Source of the DNA: Furcasterigmium furcatum
Lineage: Eukaryota; Ascomycota; Sordariomycetes; Glomerellales; Plectosphaerellaceae
Assembly (NCBI GenBank): GCA_001599815.1
Contig: BCIA01000003.1
Coordinates: forward strand, 1,054,001 to 1,118,000
Length of the DNA: 64,000 bases
Reading direction: 5' to 3'
Shown here: positions 46,401 through 58,558 of the stretch, piece after piece
Position numbering within the stretch: the stretch's first letter is position 1
How the letters are laid out: every line of letters begins with the position of its first letter
Position numbers and translations under genes: made by a program
The notes under the pieces: model-generated
The model's database searches: none
What the model was told of the DNA's origin: nothing
What the model saw: the letters and a program-made list of their open reading frames with translations, nothing else

Positions 46401-47371
46401 GCTAGAAATTCACCACACAGGACACGCCAACATCAGACTCGAGTAAGAGAGCTTGTTCCTGACAAGTTCCGGTTTCAGCAGACTTTGGATCATGTTAAAC
46501 TCCTCTCTGTTGCCTGGAACAGCGGCGCAGTTCCCTTGGTGTCTTTCTAGAATGGCTCGTTCGGCTTCAACATGCCTTTGGCCATCCGCCGGACCTGAAT
46601 GGACGAAACCGAGAACGAAACCGAAAAAAGATCAACATCAACAAGCTCGAGGTAAGCTGCAAGAGCCGGGGTGATCAGCCCCATGGCAGCAATAGCTCGC
46701 ACGCCCAAGAATCGAATGATCCCCCGCCTCTTGCTGGCTTGCATCTCCAAGGTCACAAATCCTTTTGAGAATAGTAGAGCCCTCTGGTTCCTTGGCCACA
46801 GAATACCTACCCCAAGGGAAGATCTCCCCACCGCCCGTCATTCTTCTTCCGCGAAGGCCAGGCCGTCCAGGCCATCATCAACCTCATTCCCTCTCTAGAT
46901 TCCCAAACTTCTCGACAGTGCCCACAGACCACCACATCCGACAGCTTTCTTTCCCCTCCAAATTGCCGATGCTGGCATCGAGCCCCAGGCGGATCGCATT
47001 ACCCAATGCCGCATGTTTCAGCACTTCATAGGCCTCCCGATCCCCGGCTGCTTCAAAGATGACCCTCGTCCCTTTAAAGTCACCCTGCAGCGCACGAAAA
47101 GCTCGACTTCTCTGCGAGTCGGCCAGCATCTCCCCGTCGATGTTCGTCTTCGACTAACGCGTCTCCGCGAGCTGCAAATTGATGTTCGCCGAAAACTTGA
47201 AATGTCGCGGCTGTCGGCGACGGAGTCACGCGCTTTTCCGAGGGTGACCATGGCATGCCGGTTAGTACTACTCTCCTGATCCCTTGTTTTATCAGCCTTC
47301 TTGATGTTTGTCTCCCTTGTCGGTCCAAATGGAGAAGCGAGCCGGAACTCAGAGAGCTGACTTGGACTTCA
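43499..47371. other. Gene-poor interval
   Basis: About 3.9 kb with no gene I can support on either strand. Several frames of 100-150 codons exist (44284-44658, 44732-45196, 45257-45718) but they are rich in Arg, Pro and Ser in a way typical of out-of-frame GC-rich DNA, and have no domain. A minus-strand frame at 46884-47129 (EAAGDREAYEVLKHAALG) is slightly more protein-like and may be a further relic. A trinucleotide-repeat patch lies at 45102-45166. Confidence 0.5.
45102..45166. repeat. Trinucleotide microsatellite patch
   Basis: Adjoining short runs of AACTTC, TTC, ATC and CCG units (the last in the form CCGCCGCCGCCG). Total about 65 bp, non-coding in every model I considered. Confidence 0.75.
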
Positions 47372-47578
47372 GGCCACGATGGCAACTGCCGCTCATGCCA
47401 GAGAGGTCTCTACCAGATGTGCAACAACGCCCGAATCAACGGTTTTACGAAGCATGGCGACTACGCCGAATACGTTCATCCTTCGCCAGGATCTGTCGTC
47501 CACGTGCCCAAGGATCTCGCTCCTGCAGAAGCCGCACCTCTTCTGATCGCCGCCCTCGGAACGGCCACGCCGACCAGC
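47372..47578 (+). pseudogene. Relic of a zinc alcohol dehydrogenase
   Basis: An open stretch encodes the middle of a zinc-dependent alcohol dehydrogenase: GHDGNCRSCQRGLYQMC (structural-zinc cysteines), NARINGFTKHGDYAEYV and VPKDLAPAEAAPLLIAALG. The catalytic Cys/His N-terminal part and the whole Rossmann fold are absent, and the frame runs into unrelated sequence on both sides. It is therefore a truncated copy, not a working enzyme. It belongs to a different ADH subgroup than the intact gene at 30405, so it is not a local duplicate of it. Confidence 0.75.
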
Positions 47579-47786
47579 ATACTTCAGATCGAGCCCGAGA
47601 GAATCAAGATGACCTCTTCTCTCATCTCAGATAATTGAGAAAGCCTCTGCCTGAACTGGAGGGCATTCCAACGAGTAGCCAATCGACTTTGTGCAGCTCT
47701 AAATAATCTCTATCGAGACGGCAACACAGTTGGACCGGCCAAGGTAGGGATGGATTGTAGGTCTATTTTCTTACAGTCAATCTACC

Positions 47787-49720
47787 TCAAGAAGCAACGG
47801 CAATTGGCCGGGCCTCGATCTTTTCTGACCGCTTCCTCTTCTCGTCGGGCGCCAGCTCAAAGACTCCGACGCCTGAGACGGAGTCCTTGGCCTTCACCGC
47901 CTGGGCCGTCTCCTCGGACGACGCCAGAGTGATGACCTTGCCCTCGAGCCTCTTGTCGTCCGCCTTCATGGGCGCATACAGCGACAACAGCTCATTCAAC
48001 CTTTCCCTCTGCACGCAGTTCTCGATCTTCCAGCTCGCCGCGAGCGCGTCCAGCTCCTCGAAGGTCTTGTCCTTGAAGTAGTCCGCCCACTCCTGGACCA
48101 TGTACTCCGCCATGGTGATGCCGCGAATGCCCCTGAAGACATGCATGTGCATGCGCCACTGCCAGGGATACTTCTTGCTGTACTCCGCCGGAACGTTGTC
48201 CTCGAACCACTTGTGCAAGGGACCGAACAGGCCATCTTGCAGGTGGGCGTCGTCGTAGGCCCATGAGTCGACGGCCAGATCGCGCTTCTTCCGGATGATG
48301 GGCTCGAGGAGCTTGAGGTATGGAGAGTCGGGGGATACGTAGGCAAGGCCCATGACGTTGATGTCTTTGTAGCACCAGATGCTCCATGCTGGTTGCGTGT
48401 CAGTAGGCTTGAGGAGACGGCGCAGAGTAGGAAAGACTCACCGATGCTCTCGGATGTGTAGATGGCCATCTGCTTGTCCAGCATGTTGTAGCGCTCGTTG
48501 TTTTGCACCTCAAAGTCTGCGTTGTATTCTTTTCGCTCGTAGATCGGGCCGAACTCGCCTTGAGATGGAGTCAGTATCAGAAAAGATCCGATGTGGAATT
48601 GCCGGTCGACTCACCATTCCAGACAGGAACGTTGTGCTCCTTCATGAAGGCAGCTTTCCTGTCGTACATCCTTCGAATGTACTCGTCCTGCTCCTTTTGG
48701 CCCTGGTAACGCCCGATCCGGTTCGGGAAGCCGAAACCACAATAGTCGTGGATCGCGTACACCGAGTTGGGGAATGTGGAGGTAAAGCCAGTGAAGTCCA
48801 TGCTGAAGGTGTTGCCCTCGAGGAAGAGGATATGCTCGGGGTCGATCTCGCGGATGGCGGGGACGATCCTGTCGTAGAACGACAGCAGGCGAGTCCACTG
48901 GTCATCTGCAGGCTCGTTGAGGGGGTTGTAGCCAGCCACCCAAGGGTTGCCCTTGTAGCGCTCTGCGATCACCCGCCAGAGGTTGATGACTCGGTCTTGG
49001 AAGTGCTTGTGGTCCCAGAAGGCGGCGTATCCCGTGGGGTTGTCGCAATGCCAGTCCTGGTTCTGACCACCCGGGGCAGCGTGGAGGTCTAGGATGGTAT
49101 AGATTCCGTGTCTGGCGCACTGTTGGAACAATCATCAGCATGGTGCTACCAGGCTCGACAATGCGCGAAGTCGACCTACAATATCGATGGCACGGTCAAG
49201 GTGCTTGAAGCCTTCTTCCTTGATGACAAAGGGGTTCATGTCGTCCTCGAAATGGCGATAGTTGAAGGACAGTCGCAAGCAGTTGAATCCAAGTGAAGCG
49301 AGGAACTCTCCGTCTTTGTCCGTGAAGAAGTAATCGAGGTACCGGTCGAAGAAGAAGTCATACTTCTCCTGGCCGAGAACCTTAAGGAGAGCAGCGCGGA
49401 TCTGGTGCTCCCTTCCAGGAAAGCCGCTGATGAAGTTCTCCATCATCATCCAGCCTCCGAGAGTTGTCTGTTACAAGAGCTGTCAGCGGGTGGCACGCAC
49501 AGCAGGTTCTTTCAGGCTTCAGATCGACCATCCTTCAGTTCGGAGAGCAAATGACTGAACCACTAGGTGACTGAAAGCCAAGGTATCTGAATCGGCGAAA
49601 AGAATTGTCCGATTCTGGTGGTATGGTAGCATAGGAAGTACGTACCCCTCGGAGGAGGACCGGCTGGCCGTTGGCATCGACGATGCTTTGGCCTGCTGTC
49701 TTGAGAATGCCTGTTGACAT
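47787..49720 (-). CDS. GH5-family glycoside hydrolase without signal peptide
   Basis: Retaining beta-glycosidase of family GH5, about 550 aa. Start at 49720 (MSTGILKTAGQSIVDANGQP), with no secretion signal. Barrel landmarks: GWMMMENFISGFPG, FLASLGFNCLRLSFNYRHF, YTILDLHAAPGGQNQDWH, WVAGYNPLNEP with the acid/base Glu, YAIHDYCG and VPVWNGE with the nucleophile Glu. Introns interrupt at LLRG, DIV, after WNGE and before the last exon (48353-47787), which encodes a C-terminal extension ending PIAVAS. The AP-GGQNQDWH motif occurs in GH5 enzymes of the exo-beta-glucanase / glucosylceramidase type. An intracellular site suggests a role on glycolipid or imported oligosaccharide; this is inference. It shares its upstream region with the sugar transporter at 50746. 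Confidence 0.85.
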
Positions 49721-50745
49721 GGTGACGAACTGTATGTAACTTTCCAAAAACGAACAGAAAGCAGGAAAGTCAAGTGATAGCTACCACTTCTCTACTGGCG
49801 CATAGCCGAGCTAATAGACGGAGATTGGATCCTTTATACGCTTCGAGGGGGCGGGTCGCCGTGTGAGACGCGACTCGGTCAAGTGACAACCGAGGCGCGT
49901 GATTCTTCGAGACAACAGTCTACCAAGACCAGTTGAGTTCATGAAAGGGCCAGGAAACTCCACATGTCATCATCCACGGGGCACTGTTCCGCATAAATCT
50001 CCCGTATTCTCCATTCCGGCAAGTCGGGGCAAGTCGCGAGCCTCCCCCGACCCTCCACCAACCCAAGAACTTGCGCTAGGGGGAGGGATTTAGACGCCCC
50101 GAGTCGGGAGTCGGCAATGAGCCATTCGGGGCTCCGTTTTAGCTCCCCCGAAGACCTCTCATTGGCCAGTCGGGGCCAAAAGGGGCTACCAAGGACGGCT
50201 CCGGGCCTAAGACATCAGCCGGACCTCACAACTGGGAAAATCTTTCCACACGAGTTCCCCATGGGGCGTCGCAGTCCTTGCACATCTCCTGATGAACTCC
50301 AGCATCCTTCCCCAGTCACTCAGGAAGTCTCCACATTGCGCCTTATTCCTCCAAGTCATGCGACTCGCCCTCGGAGGTATCGAGCCTGACTCCATGTCCT
50401 CCTCGGCTGTGCTTTTTGCGCCGACCAACTTTGCCGGATGAGCTCAAGCAAGGTTCAGGCTTTCAGACTTGTGGAAGGAGTTTAGCCGCGCGAGTGAAGC
50501 CTGGGTCTTGTGCTCTGCGTCCGAGTCAGAGAACCCGTGCTTGTCCGGGGCCGCGAACTGGCATCCAGACCTTCCACATTCCCCGCGGCACTCTTCACCT
50601 CTGGACACATCTATAAAGAGGAACGGAGCCCGTCCTGATCATCCTTCCCCTCATTCAGACTTCGGAAGCCGACAGTCAGGAGCAATTGCGACGTCCTCTC
50701 CCTTCCCCGACACATACCCCTATCTCAGGACAGCCCTTGCCCATC
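49721..50745. promoter_or_regulatory. Divergent promoter of GH5 gene and sugar transporter
   Basis: A 1,025-bp intergenic region. It carries TTTATACG near 49835 as a TATA-like site for the GH5 gene (minus strand) and TATAAA at 50612-50617 for the transporter, 134 bp before its ATG. Six copies of TCGGGG/CCCCGA sit between 50024 and 50175. Confidence 0.6.
50024..50175. repeat. Cluster of six TCGGGG/CCCCGA hexamers
   Basis: Copies at 50024-50029, 50045-50050, 50097-50102, 50126-50131, 50146-50151 and 50170-50175, on both strands (three in each orientation). Such density in 152 bp is far above chance for a hexamer and is suggestive of a transcription factor landing site or a GC-skew element. Confidence 0.6.
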
Positions 50746-52766
50746 ATGAACGCCATTCGACAAAGGCTCCCGGCCCCTCGCCAGGACCAGGCAACTCGCC
50801 TGGCTCGCAAGCAAGGGCTTGAGGGATCTCCACAGGACGCCTACCAGCCTTCCCGCATGACCCAGCTCGCCGGGGAGGCTCCCACCTGGTACAAGTCTTC
50901 TGCGCGTCGACGCCTCTATTTTCTGCTCTTCCCTGCTGCGATTCTCTCCTACGCGACGAGCGGGTACGTTATCCCAGAGTTCTGGTTGTTTCAGGAGTCC
51001 TGCAACATGTCTCTGCACCCCAGACACAACGAGGAGCTCCCGACACTTCCACAAAGGCATTTACTGACTCCAGGTGCTTTTAGATTCGACGGAAGCATGA
51101 TGAATTCTCTCCAGACGGTGTCCTACTGGGACGATTTCTTCGATAATCCTCGTGGCGCTTCGCTCGGGCTGATGAGCGCGATCATGTCCCTCGGCAGCAT
51201 CTGCTCCACACCCATTGCGCCCTGGGTGGCGGACAAGTACGGCCGTCGTTGGGGAATCACAGTTGGCAGTATAATTATGATTATTGGAGCTGTTATGCAG
51301 TGTAAGTACCGATAGCTGGCTCTGGTCATCTCTCTTGTACTTTGGGCTAACTCGTGCGCCAGGCGAGAGCGTCAACTTCGCCATGTTTGTTGTCAGCAGA
51401 TTTATCCTTGGATTCGGCCTCTCATTCGCTACAACGGCTGCCCCTAGCTTGGTCAGCGAACTTTCGCATCCTAAGGACCGAGTTACCGTCACGGCGATCT
51501 GCAACACCTGGTATGCTCTGACACAGTCCGCAACCCCGTGGATATTTCTTACTGACGAATTGGGAAACAGTTGGTTCGTCGGATCGATCGCAGCTGCATG
51601 GATCACCTATGGCACGCGCCGAATTCCGAGCACATGGTCCTGGAGGATCCCATCTCTGCTCCAGATGGCCCCCAGCCTGCTCCAGCTGTCGACCATCTGG
51701 CTGCTTCCCGAGTCTCCTCGCTGGCTTGTCTCTAAAGACCGCGACGACGATGCCTTGAATGCCCTCAAGCGTTACCACGGCGATGGCGAGGCGACTGAGC
51801 TCGTCAGGCTCGAGTACGAAGAGATCCGGAACGCCATCGATAACGAAAAGAGTAAGGACTTCTTTCTGAGTTCCCGGCGACAAGATGGAGATGCTAACTG
51901 CTGGCAGCCGCCGGTACTACCACGTGGAAATCTATGGTCAGCACCCCTGGCAACAGATATCGCATGTTCCTCGTCCTCTGCATGGGCTTCATGAGCCAGT
52001 GGTCCGGGAACGGCCTCGTTTCCTACTGTAAGTCATGGCCCGAGACAAAATCACGATATTGCAGCTAACGGTCCCTTCTACAGATCTTTCCCGCATCATG
52101 GACTCGGTCGGCATCACCAACAAAGACACACAAGCCCTCGTCAACGGCATTATCAACATCTGGAACTTCGGTCTCGCACTGACCACTGCATTCTTCGTTG
52201 AGAGGATCGGCCGCCGGCCCCTCTTCCGAACCTCAACCCTGGGCATGTTGACGGTCTTCACGGCTTGGACGATCGCCTCTGCACTGTTTGCTCAGACGGA
52301 GGCCAAGTCGGCCGGCGTCGCCGTCATTGCTCTCATCTTCGTGTTCCAGTTCTTCTACTGTATCGCCTTCTCCCCGCTTCCCGTTGCCTACTCGGTCGAG
52401 GTCCTGCCGTTCTCCATCCGAGCCAAGGGCATGGCCACTTACGTCTTCTCGACCAAGATGGCTGTATTCGTCAACCAATATGTCAACGTGAGTTCTCCGA
52501 GTCCTGATACATACCCTGAGATGCTGACTGTGGGTCAATAGCCGATCGGACTGCAGGATATTGGCTGGAAGTACTACCTCGTCTACGTCGTTATCCTCGC
52601 GATTGAGAGTTTCATCGCCTATGGCTGGTTCCTTGAGACGAAGGGCAAGGCACTTGAAGAGATTGCCGTCATCTTTGACGGAGATGCCGCGGATGTGAGG
52701 GTCCCGGAGGGGAAGACAGCCACCGCCGTTGTTGAGGAGTCGGAGAACGCCGACCGCAAGGCCTGA
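50746..52766 (+). CDS. MFS sugar transporter
   Basis: Plasma-membrane sugar:proton symporter of the MFS (sugar porter) family, about 525 aa with twelve helices. Start ATG 50746 (MNAIRQRLPAP). Conserved: FDGSMMNSLQ (helix 1), ADKYGRRWGI (loop 2-3), PESPRWL after helix 6, ERIGRRPLF (loop 8-9) and a final FLETKGKALEEI. Six introns; the one at about 51512 removes WYALTQ-frame sequence and restores ICNTCWFVGSIAAAW. The others start GTACGT (50963), GTAAGT (51302), GTAAGG (about 51854), GTAAGT (about 52028) and GTGAGT (about 52491). The pattern is closest to lactose/cellobiose-type permeases. Sits opposite the GH5 hydrolase, an arrangement common for sugar use. Confidence 0.9.
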
Positions 52767-52911
52767 TATGGGAGTAGTACTGCATCTCGTTGTGCAATGC
52801 AAGAGGTTCATCTGAGAAAGACGAATCTGGCAGACGATAAGTAGAGTAGTAACGATACTTCACAGTTCTGCCTTTGATCATATCATCTTCCATGAAGTAG
52901 CAACATCCTAT

Positions 52912-55789
52912 CTACCCCAACATCACTGTCTTGACCTCTGGTCCAGACTCAGCGCTCGTGAATGCCCCTGCGATGATCTGTCCCACGCCGTGCCTGTAAG
53001 CAATACCATGAATCCACACAATCTGCAGTACCCAGAACAGGTCCTTTGCCTTTCCAGAATCAGCCCCCAGCGTTTCGGCACCCAAGGCCGAACCGAGCGT
53101 GGGCTCGACGCAGCCAGATAGCAGCAGACATTCGACCTTGGCCCCGGGCTGGCAAGACGCATCTGAAAAGTTGTCCGGATGAAGTGATCCGACCAGGTCG
53201 CCCGACCCAGAGATCAAGGGAATTCCAGGCCTTCGACTAAACATGTGATTGCTGTGGGTGTCGGCCTCCGTTCGCCTTTGGTCCATGAGCGGATCGGGCC
53301 GTGACGGATCGGGAGCCGTTGCCTCTGGCTGCCGCCCAGTAGTCAGCGTGATGCTCACAGTGGTGAACAACAAGACGGGATACGGAGGGAATATCCTGCG
53401 AGAGGGTGAAATGTTAGCCGACATTCAGACCGTAGGGAGATGGGGCCCAATTCAAGGCGAGAGGATCCGACTCACGGCGCCACCATGCCCGCCGCCTCTC
53501 CTCTTTCCCTGGCTTTCTCTATAGCCTCTTCGGCATATCTTTCCCTCGCCTGGTGTCTCTTCAAGACTGGTCCGCCCAGCACGCGCTTCTTGAAATGCTG
53601 CGTCCACTCGCCCCCCAGAGGTGACGCTGGGCCTGGTAGCGGTTTCGGCTTTTTAAACTTGCTATTCATCTTGTACCTGCGCGAACCTGCAAAGCAGACA
53701 CGAAGCACTTCAGCAATTCCATCTTTCACAACAATTGGGGGCTTTAACTCACGGAATCGTCTGCTTGCCAGCCAGTTGTGCAGTCCCATGACGCCACGGT
53801 TCGACGACGCGGCCACGACCATCTCGAACTCGGCCCGGCTCGTCATGACATCCCACTGGAGGATGTAGGCTTCATTATTTCTTCGCAGCCCCGACTCCTC
53901 GTCGCCGAAGCGCGGATGGCAGCAGAAGGACCCGCTGCCGCCACCAAGGTAGTACTCCGTCGTGTCGTTGTGCGGCAGGTTCTGGAGCCGCTCGACGACC
54001 GTCTCGGGGAGGAATTCCGCGTACTCGCCGGCAAACACGCCCAGGCGCCGCGGGGTGCCGTACACTTCAACATCGACGTTCTGAACCTGGCCGGTCTGGG
54101 GGTACACGCTCCATTTGACTAAGCACTTGTTCTTGATCCAGCGGAAGAGGTGCGCCGGGTCGCGCTTCAGCTGGCCCGCGTCGTCCGGCCAGCTGTAGTT
54201 TTCGCGGGGCCACATGATGCGGCCGGTCCAGCCGGCCCAGGAGTAGCTCGCGAAACCCTCCCGGCGGCGCATGTCTCCGTCGGACGAGATGAAGAGCAGC
54301 GACGGGTCGAGCCAGTAATTGGGCAGGCCCTCGAGCATCCTCGAGGTGAGGCCTCCGCTGAGAACACGGAGGATCCCCGCGACGGCTCGGAGCGCGTCTT
54401 CGTCGTAGCGGATGGTCCGCTTCGAAAAGTCCTCGAAGAGTTTCTGGTACGCCCACCATGCTCCGAGGTTGCTGTCGTACGCGTCAGGCTTTCGGCTGAT
54501 GTTGAAGTCGTCCGGGTCAAGCCAGTCGGCGCAGCGGTCGGCGAGCGTCTCTTCTGACCAGTTTGCCTTTTGGCAGCGGAAGTAGACCTGGCCGTTGATG
54601 AAGATGACGGTGCGGTATGGGAGGACGAGCTCCTGGAGTGTCCAGCCCCTCTCATTGTAGACCGATCGGGTCAGGTGCCAGTCGATGCTATGGACCGCGG
54701 CGAGCTTGAGGGTGTCGTTGAGACGGGCGACAAGTTGGCCTGGTGTTCGCGACTGAGGCCTCACGCCGGGCAGCCCAGACCGGGCGTGGTCACCTGAGCC
54801 AGCGACCAGGGTGAAGTACGAGCCCTGGTAGACTGTCATCATGAGCTCCATGCCCAGCTCGACGTCTTCGGCCTTGTCCTGGAGGAGGCAGAGGGTGTCT
54901 ACCCAGAGGTACCGCTGCCCAATGGACTTGACCAACCTGATGGCATCTGCGATCGTCTGAGGTATCTCGGACAGGATTTCCTTTAGCGACCCTTCGACTT
55001 GCAACTTCTCGAAGTTTTCCTGCAGGAGACGAAATGTCGGGACCTGGCCCCAGACGTAGCTCAACGCGACGTAGCGAGTGTTCAGAGGCATGTAACGGAC
55101 GCACCACGCTTCGAGATCCAACAGACGGAAGTTGGAGGTCAGACTCTCGTCGAATGCTCCGAGGATACCTTCACGCTTTTCTTGAGAATTGTTTTCCTAA
55201 AGTGAGAAGAGTCAGCCAAATAATCCAGCATGACGGTGCCAACCCTACTCACGTATTTCAATGGGATATGGCGGCAAGAATCTCCATGTTCCGTGTCGCA
55301 TTGGCGGAGCCAGTTCGACAAGGTAGCCGTGGGGATCTGCTCATGCTTGACCTCGCGAGCGATATACGGAGCGACGTCTTCGCAGACTTCTGCGGCGTTC
55401 AGACTCTCGTCACAGACGATCATCAAACGAGTCCCGAGCTGCGAAGGGTGCGAGATACGGAAGCACGCCTCATCGGGGAACATGTAGAGCCTAACCACGT
55501 CCCCGGCAGCGTCCGGGTACAGGTCGCCTGCCACATCGGAGGTCGCCCGAGTAGGTTGTGGTCGCTTCTCGCGGTGCTCCGCGAGGACCTGCACGATTAG
55601 ACGGCAGACGGGGCATTCGTGCCTGGTTTCGAGGTCTTCGAGGGTTCCGAGGGCGACGCCGCGGTGTAAATCATCCCGCGTGAGTCCAAGCTGATTGACG
55701 AGCTCGGGCGCAGACTTGGTCAGATCCTTGGGGGTCAAGCTGAGCGACCGAAGCCGTTCGCAGATCGGAGTGCAGCGTCCAGCTCCCAT
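52912..55789 (-). CDS. HET-domain (heterokaryon incompatibility) protein
   Basis: A protein of roughly 915 aa with the HET domain (PF06985), a TIR-related module used in fungal non-self recognition and cell death. Start at 55789 (MGAGRCTPICERL). An N-terminal region with ECPVCRLIV precedes the first intron (GTGAGTAGG, about 55253-55202). HET hallmarks follow: YVALSYVWG, IGQRYLWVDTLCLLQ and NERGWTLQELVLPYRTVIF. A second intron (GTGAGT at about 53472, acceptor CTCGCAG) joins the end of the large exon (MVAP) to a C-terminal exon containing VECLLLSG and IHGIAYRHGVG, the usual last strands of such proteins. Stop at 52921-... end 52912. Function in incompatibility is known for the family; this member is uncharacterised. 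Confidence 0.87.
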
Positions 55790-56196
55790 TTTTGGTTTGT
55801 TGAAGCAAAGAACCAGCTTCTTGATGCCCAGATCTGGATGGCGGCGAGTTGAAGTAGGAATCAAGTGTGATCAGCGTACGTAGGTGACAGGGGTGGCGAT
55901 GGGGGAGTTGAGGAGGCAGCCCGATTTGCACAGCCACCCCGGTCCCCGTTGTAGCAACCCAATGCGACGCTGTCTGTGGCGCTTCACTAGGGACCTGGGG
56001 ACAATCATTTGACACTTCGAGCAATAGAAAGTACTATTTTAAGATTCTACTTCGAGTTGTAAACCGCTTGACCAATTCATGGACGAGGCCAGGGGGATTG
56101 GCGGGACTGGCGTGTAAGAGAACCGATGGGCTCACATGGAGATATCCGAGAACAATGCAGACTGGGATTCAACCCAACAGCAGTAGAAGTGTTATT
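55790..56196. other. Intergenic
   Basis: 407 bp between the HET gene start and the stop of the Dal5-like gene, both on the minus strand; includes the HET promoter. No coding signal. Confidence 0.5.
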
Positions 56197-58558
56197 CTAG
56201 AAGTTGTAGTACTGGATCCCTCCGGTGGCGAAACCGTCCGTGCCAGGAGCACCACCCATCCCGGCCTGCTCGTTGCCGGACCGTGCAGGATCCCGCTTCC
56301 TCGTCCGGGCATTCAGGAGAGCGTACGTAACAACAAGCGCGACGGAGAAGGCGAGCCCCAGAGCCGTGAGGATGGTGAGAATAGTCCAGCCTCGGGAGTA
56401 GTGCGGCGCGTCGTCGGCACGGAGGAGCTGAGGAGCTACGACACCGGCAAGGTTGGCTGCCATGACGATGAGGGCCTGGTGTGGTGAAGAAGCAAATGTT
56501 AGCATGTATGTTGATATCGGTATCTGCCGTGGCTAGGAGGGAAACAAGGGAGTATCTGACCATTCGAACTGCTCGATCCTGCGAAGATCGCGCGTTGAGA
56601 GCCAGCCATGATCCATTTACGGGATCTGATTAACGGGAGAGATTAGCACTGGAACGCTCTTAGAGTGTTTCGTCAAGAAGAAGAGAAACTCACGAGACCA
56701 CAAGCCCGTGCCCACGCCCAGCGTCAGGACTGCATACTTGGTGCCCATGGGAGCATCGTCTGGGAGCAGCTTGAAGGCCAGCTACATGCGGAGGACCCTG
56801 TGTCAGCACTACCGAATCTCACACAAGGAACGTGATGCCACTCCTGGACACTCACCACTGTGATGAACGTGCATGTGAGATACAACGTAACGAGAATACC
56901 GCGCCGACCCCACCAGTCGCTGTCCATCAAAGTCAGCATATCTGTTGGGTTTCATTCCTCCGGGATGAATATGAGTGAAAGCTCACGCAAGGTAACCACC
57001 TCCGATGACGAGGACCAGCGATATCCACTGTCCAACCGACGACAAGGCGTTCGAGCGGAGGGCCTCGAAGCCAAACGACCTGATGATGCTCGGCCCGTAG
57101 AGCGCGTACACTATTCCCGCGTTGAAAGTCAGCAGCGCGATGAACAAGTGAGGCCACAACTTGGGGTCCGAGAACTACAACACGTCAGCAATGCCAGATG
57201 AACGGGGGACCAGTCTGCATACCGTCTTCCAGAGATCCTTGAACGTGATGTGCTTCTTCTCGCCGTGTACGTCGGGGTGGCCCTGGGCGGTGAGCATGCG
57301 CCATCGGAGGATGGCGATCTCGTCTTCGTTGAAGAAGCAGATCTTTGCAAGCGACTTGGGCGCCACGGGCGAGCCGGGGAAGAGGACGGCGAAGAGCGTG
57401 CCGGCTAGGAGCGTGATTATGCCCTCGATCTTTACGAGGGATCACCGTTAGCTCCAAGGATCAGGAGGCAGAGAAGGTGGCTGGGAAGGCGGAGGGTCGG
57501 AGGACTTACAATGAAGAGCCATTGCCAGCCAGCCAAGTTGGCGATGCCGCGCATGTGGAGGCTAGGCGAACCGGTCAGAAAAGAGGATATTTCGTGCTGC
57601 TCAGTTACCGGCGACTCACATTCCATAAGCGATGATTCCCCCGAGGGCAAGGGCGAAGAGATTTCCCGAGTAAAAAATGCCGAATCGCTTGCTCAGCTCC
57701 GACGGCTTGTACCAGAGCGTGAGGGTGTAGAAAGCGGCGGGTTGGAAGCCGGCCTCGAAGGCACTGCGAGCATATCGAATCGGGTCAACGCTATGATTTG
57801 GAACGAAGATCTGCTTCACGAGCAGGGGCGACCGCATACCCAAGAAGGAATCTGGTGGCCAGGAATCCAGCGCGGTTCTCCTGGAAGGCTTGAAAGGTTG
57901 CTACCATGCCCCTGGTTTTCAAACTTGGTCAGCCGGGTCTTTCCGCTGGCGTGAGGAATTGACGGAATTCTCATGAAGTCTGCTAATACCATGCGAAGAT
58001 CTGTAGGGTGATCCAGAGCTCGGGTCCAATGCGGTAGAGAATCATATTACTCGGAATCTGTCCCACGATCAGCAAGGTAGCCCTGTCTCGGAGCTGAGCA
58101 ACATGCGTTGCCGGGCTTCGCCTACCTCGAAGATGACGATTCCTGCTTGGAGGAGTTGCTGTCCGACGTTGAGCGTGTTCTGGTCGATACCGACGTCGGC
58201 CAGGAAGTTGTCTGTGAGTGCATTACCGCTATCACAGATACTGTCAGTACGATGCTGTGAAGATTCAGCACACAATCACCCAAGGTCTTACATGTTGCCT
58301 CGATCCAGCTGCAGGGTGATCAGGCCAAACCAGAGGAGGGGCATCACAAGCATATCAACCCTTGGTTTGACAGGGCAAGTCAGCATTCCTGTGTACATGC
58401 ATGGGGTTCAAAGTCGGACCGTCTTACTTGCGAAGCACCCTTCTCTCCTCCTCGTCGGTGAAGGGCTGGTCGAGTTCATCGTTGGCGTTCTTGACTTTGT
58501 CTTCGGCCACGGAGACGGCCTCGGCGTGATCGACTCTGGTCTGTTTGTCTGGCTCCAT
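56197..58558 (-). CDS. Dal5-type MFS anion permease (allantoate permease family)
   Basis: Plasma-membrane carrier for organic anions of the ACS/Dal5 branch of the MFS, about 500 aa. Start at 58558 (MEPDKQTRVDHAEAV). Key motifs: ERRVLRK|VDMLVMPLLWFG, LQLDRGNISNAL (the D-x-G-N of helix 1), FLADVGIDQNTLNVGQQLL, PSNMILYRIGPELWI (helix 4), FLLG|AFEAGFQPA (spliced), WYKPSELSKRFGIFY and GWQWLFI. Later exons carry WPHLFIALLTFNAGIVY and ADSDWWGRRG. At least eight introns, several near 60-80 nt. C-terminal tail NEQAGMGGAPGT. Family members carry nicotinate, allantoate, ureidosuccinate or biotin precursors. Two membrane helices near 56700 are split by introns and were read only approximately. Confidence 0.85.
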
